Below, in pieces: positions 32,601 through 33,878 of a DNA stretch of 33,878 bases. The DNA is taken from positions 1-33,878 of the forward strand of contig JADJVE010000014.1 in assembly GCA_016716715.1 (NCBI GenBank), written 5' to 3'. The position numbers were made by a program, and so were the translations under genes. The stretch's first letter is position 1, and each line of letters opens with the position of its first letter. The DNA comes from Acidobacteriota bacterium (GTDB taxonomy: Bacteria > Acidobacteriota > Thermoanaerobaculia > UBA5066). The notes under the pieces were generated by a model. It searched no databases. It had not been told where the DNA came from and saw nothing but the letters and a program-made list of their open reading frames with translations.

Positions 32601-33878
32601 GGGTTCGACTGGCGTCATTGGCGCAAGCGGAGCAACCGGGCCGACCGGTTCGACGGGCGTCACAGGTTCAACTGGCGCGACGGGACCGACGGGCCCGACC
32701 GGTTCAACGGGTGTTACTGGCGCAAGCGGCGCGACCGGGCCGATCGGTTCGACGGGCGTCACTGGCGCAAGCGGGCCGACCGGTTCGACCGGTTCGACCG
32801 GCGTCACGGGTTCGACCGGCGCAACAGGTCCGATTGGCCCGACTGGTTCGACCGGTGTTACTGGCTCAACTGGCGCAACCGGACCTACCGGCTCGACAGG
32901 CGTCACTGGCTCAACTGGTGCGACCGGCTCGACTGGCGCAACGGGTCCGATTGGCCCGACCGGTTCGACCGGCATCACGGGTTCAACTGGTGCGACTGGA
33001 CCGACGGGTTCGACTGGCGTCATTGGCGCAAGCGGAGCAACCGGGCCGACCGGTTCGACGGGCGTCACAGGTTCAACTGGCGCGACGGGACCGACGGGCC
33101 CGACAGGTTCAACGGGTGTTGCTGGCGCAAGCGGAGCAACCGGGCCGACCGGTTCGACCGGACCCACGGGTTCGACGGGCGCGACTGGTTCCACTGGTGC
33201 GACGGGACCGACGGGCCCGATAGGTTCGACTGGCGTCACGGGCGCAAGCGGAGCAACCGGACCCACGGGTTCGACGGGCGTCACAGGTTCGACTGGCGCG
33301 ACGGGCCCGACTGGGCTGACCGGTTCGACAGGCGTCACTGGCTCAACTGGTGCGACCGGCTCGACTGGCGCAAGCGGCGCGACCGGACCGACCGGCTCGA
33401 CTGGCGTCACGGGCGCAAGCGGAGCAACCGGGCCGACCGGTTCGACCGGACCCACGGGTTCGACGGGCGCGACTGGTTCAACTGGTGCGACGGGCCCGAC
33501 AGGACCCACCGGCGCGACGGGCGTCACGGGTTCGACTGGCGCAAGCGGCGCGACCGGCGTCACGGGTTCCACTGGTGCGACGGGACCGACGGGCCCGATA
33601 GGTTCGACTGGCGTCACTGGCGCAAGCGGCGCGACCGGACCGACCGGCTCGACTGGCGTCACGGGCGCAAGCGGAGCAACCGGGCCGACCGGCTCGACTG
33701 GCGTCACTGGCGCAAGCGGAGCAACTGGGCCGACCGGTTCGACAGGTTCGACGGGCGTTACTGGCGCAAGCGGAGCAACCGGGCCGACCGGTTCGACGGG
33801 CGTCACTGGCGCAAGCGGCGTGACCGGACCGACCGGCTCGACGGGCGTCACGGGTTCGACTGGTGCAACGGGACCGAC
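29614..33878 (+). CDS. Secreted collagen-like repeat protein, open at right edge
   Basis: A surface or secreted filament protein of more than 1,400 residues, still open at the window edge. TTG 29614 is the start, with GAGGGGG upstream. Residues 1-25 form a signal peptide. About residues 70-192 form a globular beta domain (FVALAPCRLVDTRG, AISLNATAVNT, GFLTLWPEG, VVLDTNGYYAP) common in secreted acidobacterial and other environmental proteins. A short beta-stalk adaptor follows, LNTLTGDVTLAPGANISITP, like those in phage fibres. Gly-X-Thr collagen repeats then run without break, for example GATGPTGSTGVTGASG. Thr or Ser fills Y, as in Bacillus exosporium BclA. Between 31846 and 32446 several indels throw the frame, but together they restore it and the repeat continues to the edge. 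The probable function is adhesion or surface coat. Confidence 0.85.
30304..33878 (+). repeat. Collagen-type tandem repeat, 9-bp period with large higher-order copies
   Basis: The basic unit is 9 bp (Gly-X-Thr, mostly Gly-Pro/Ala/Ser/Val-Thr). Larger copies are visible: about 500 bp from 30835 recurs 765 bp downstream (31600-32095), and about 405 bp from 32310 recurs directly at 32715-33120. Both offsets are multiples of nine. No CRISPR-like unique spacers are present. Confidence 0.9.
31846..32446 (+). other. Indel cluster in the collagen repeat
   Basis: Compared with sister copies, this 600-bp stretch has +1 at 31846-31848, -8 at about 32010, -1 at about 32315, -3 at about 32328, +1 at about 32400 and +1 at about 32445. 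The sum is -9, so the frame is restored. No other part of the repeat shows such changes. Confidence 0.7.

Noticed and set aside
30180..33851. Long minus-strand open frames rich in Pro-Val-Glu-Pro under the collagen repeat
   Set aside because: They are the reverse complement of the Gly-X-Thr repeat: a 9-bp unit with no stop in any frame stays open on both strands. They have no start signal or signal peptide of their own.
30304..33878. CRISPR array
   Set aside because: The repeat is continuous with a 9-bp period and coding; there are no unique spacers of constant length.

Overview
This 33.9 kb window is high-GC bacterial chromosome, densely packed with genes. Many starts are GTG, TTG or even CTG. 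The gene content (TamA/TamB-type outer-membrane assembly, tRNA-Sec, CBS and sigma-54 regulators, and a secreted collagen-like protein carrying a 'PCRLVDTR' N-terminal domain) fits a Gram-negative bacterium, most likely Acidobacteriota. That placement is inferred from gene style and is not proven. No insertion sequence, prophage, CRISPR array or rRNA is visible.

Layout. Bases 1-291 hold the N-terminus of a DUF4331-type secreted protein (minus), followed by a complete selenocysteine tRNA at 467-565. A small secreted protein (670-1194) ends at a strong terminator shared with convergent acsA (acetyl-CoA synthetase), which lies behind a CBS-domain gene. Divergent from these is a run of a sigma-54 response regulator, pyrE, a methyltransferase and an SGNH hydrolase (3876-8108), which meets a CDF cation transporter end to end. 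Bases 9110-22328 form one long rightward run: two paralogous zinc alcohol dehydrogenases, tlyA, nadK, tamB, a multi-POTRA Omp85 protein, an unrecognised 448-aa protein and ribBA. Bases 22400-29430 hold a molybdenum-cofactor region (mobA, moaC, moaA, mog). Embedded in it on the minus strand are a glycosyltransferase of the type named for association with selenium genes and a three-gene oxidoreductase operon (small subunit, GMC flavoprotein, ThDP enzyme). From 29614 to the right edge runs a very repetitive collagen-like secreted protein, preceded by a good sigma-54 promoter match.

Translation signals. Genes inside operons are often joined by 4-bp stop/start overlaps (GTGA, ATGA, and CTGA for tlyA). 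Several operon-first genes instead have no Shine-Dalgarno but a TANNNT box only 6-10 nt before the start, which suggests leaderless transcripts. Combined capacity for molybdenum cofactor and selenocysteine would suit an enzyme such as formate dehydrogenase encoded elsewhere.

Sequence quality. Four conserved genes (acsA, the first alcohol dehydrogenase, the ThDP enzyme and the GMC oxidoreductase) each carry exactly one single-base frameshift with both halves intact. The collagen gene has a cluster of indels that together restore the frame. Uncorrected assembly error is the simplest explanation, but real decay cannot be excluded.

Most unusual signal. A short AT- and purine-rich element (core close to TTTCTTTGAAGGTGAAGAGG) recurs about nine times in both orientations, confined to the alcohol-dehydrogenase pair and to the ribBA/glycosyltransferase region. 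Several copies lie in frame inside coding sequence, in places where the protein family varies or where its motif has been lost.
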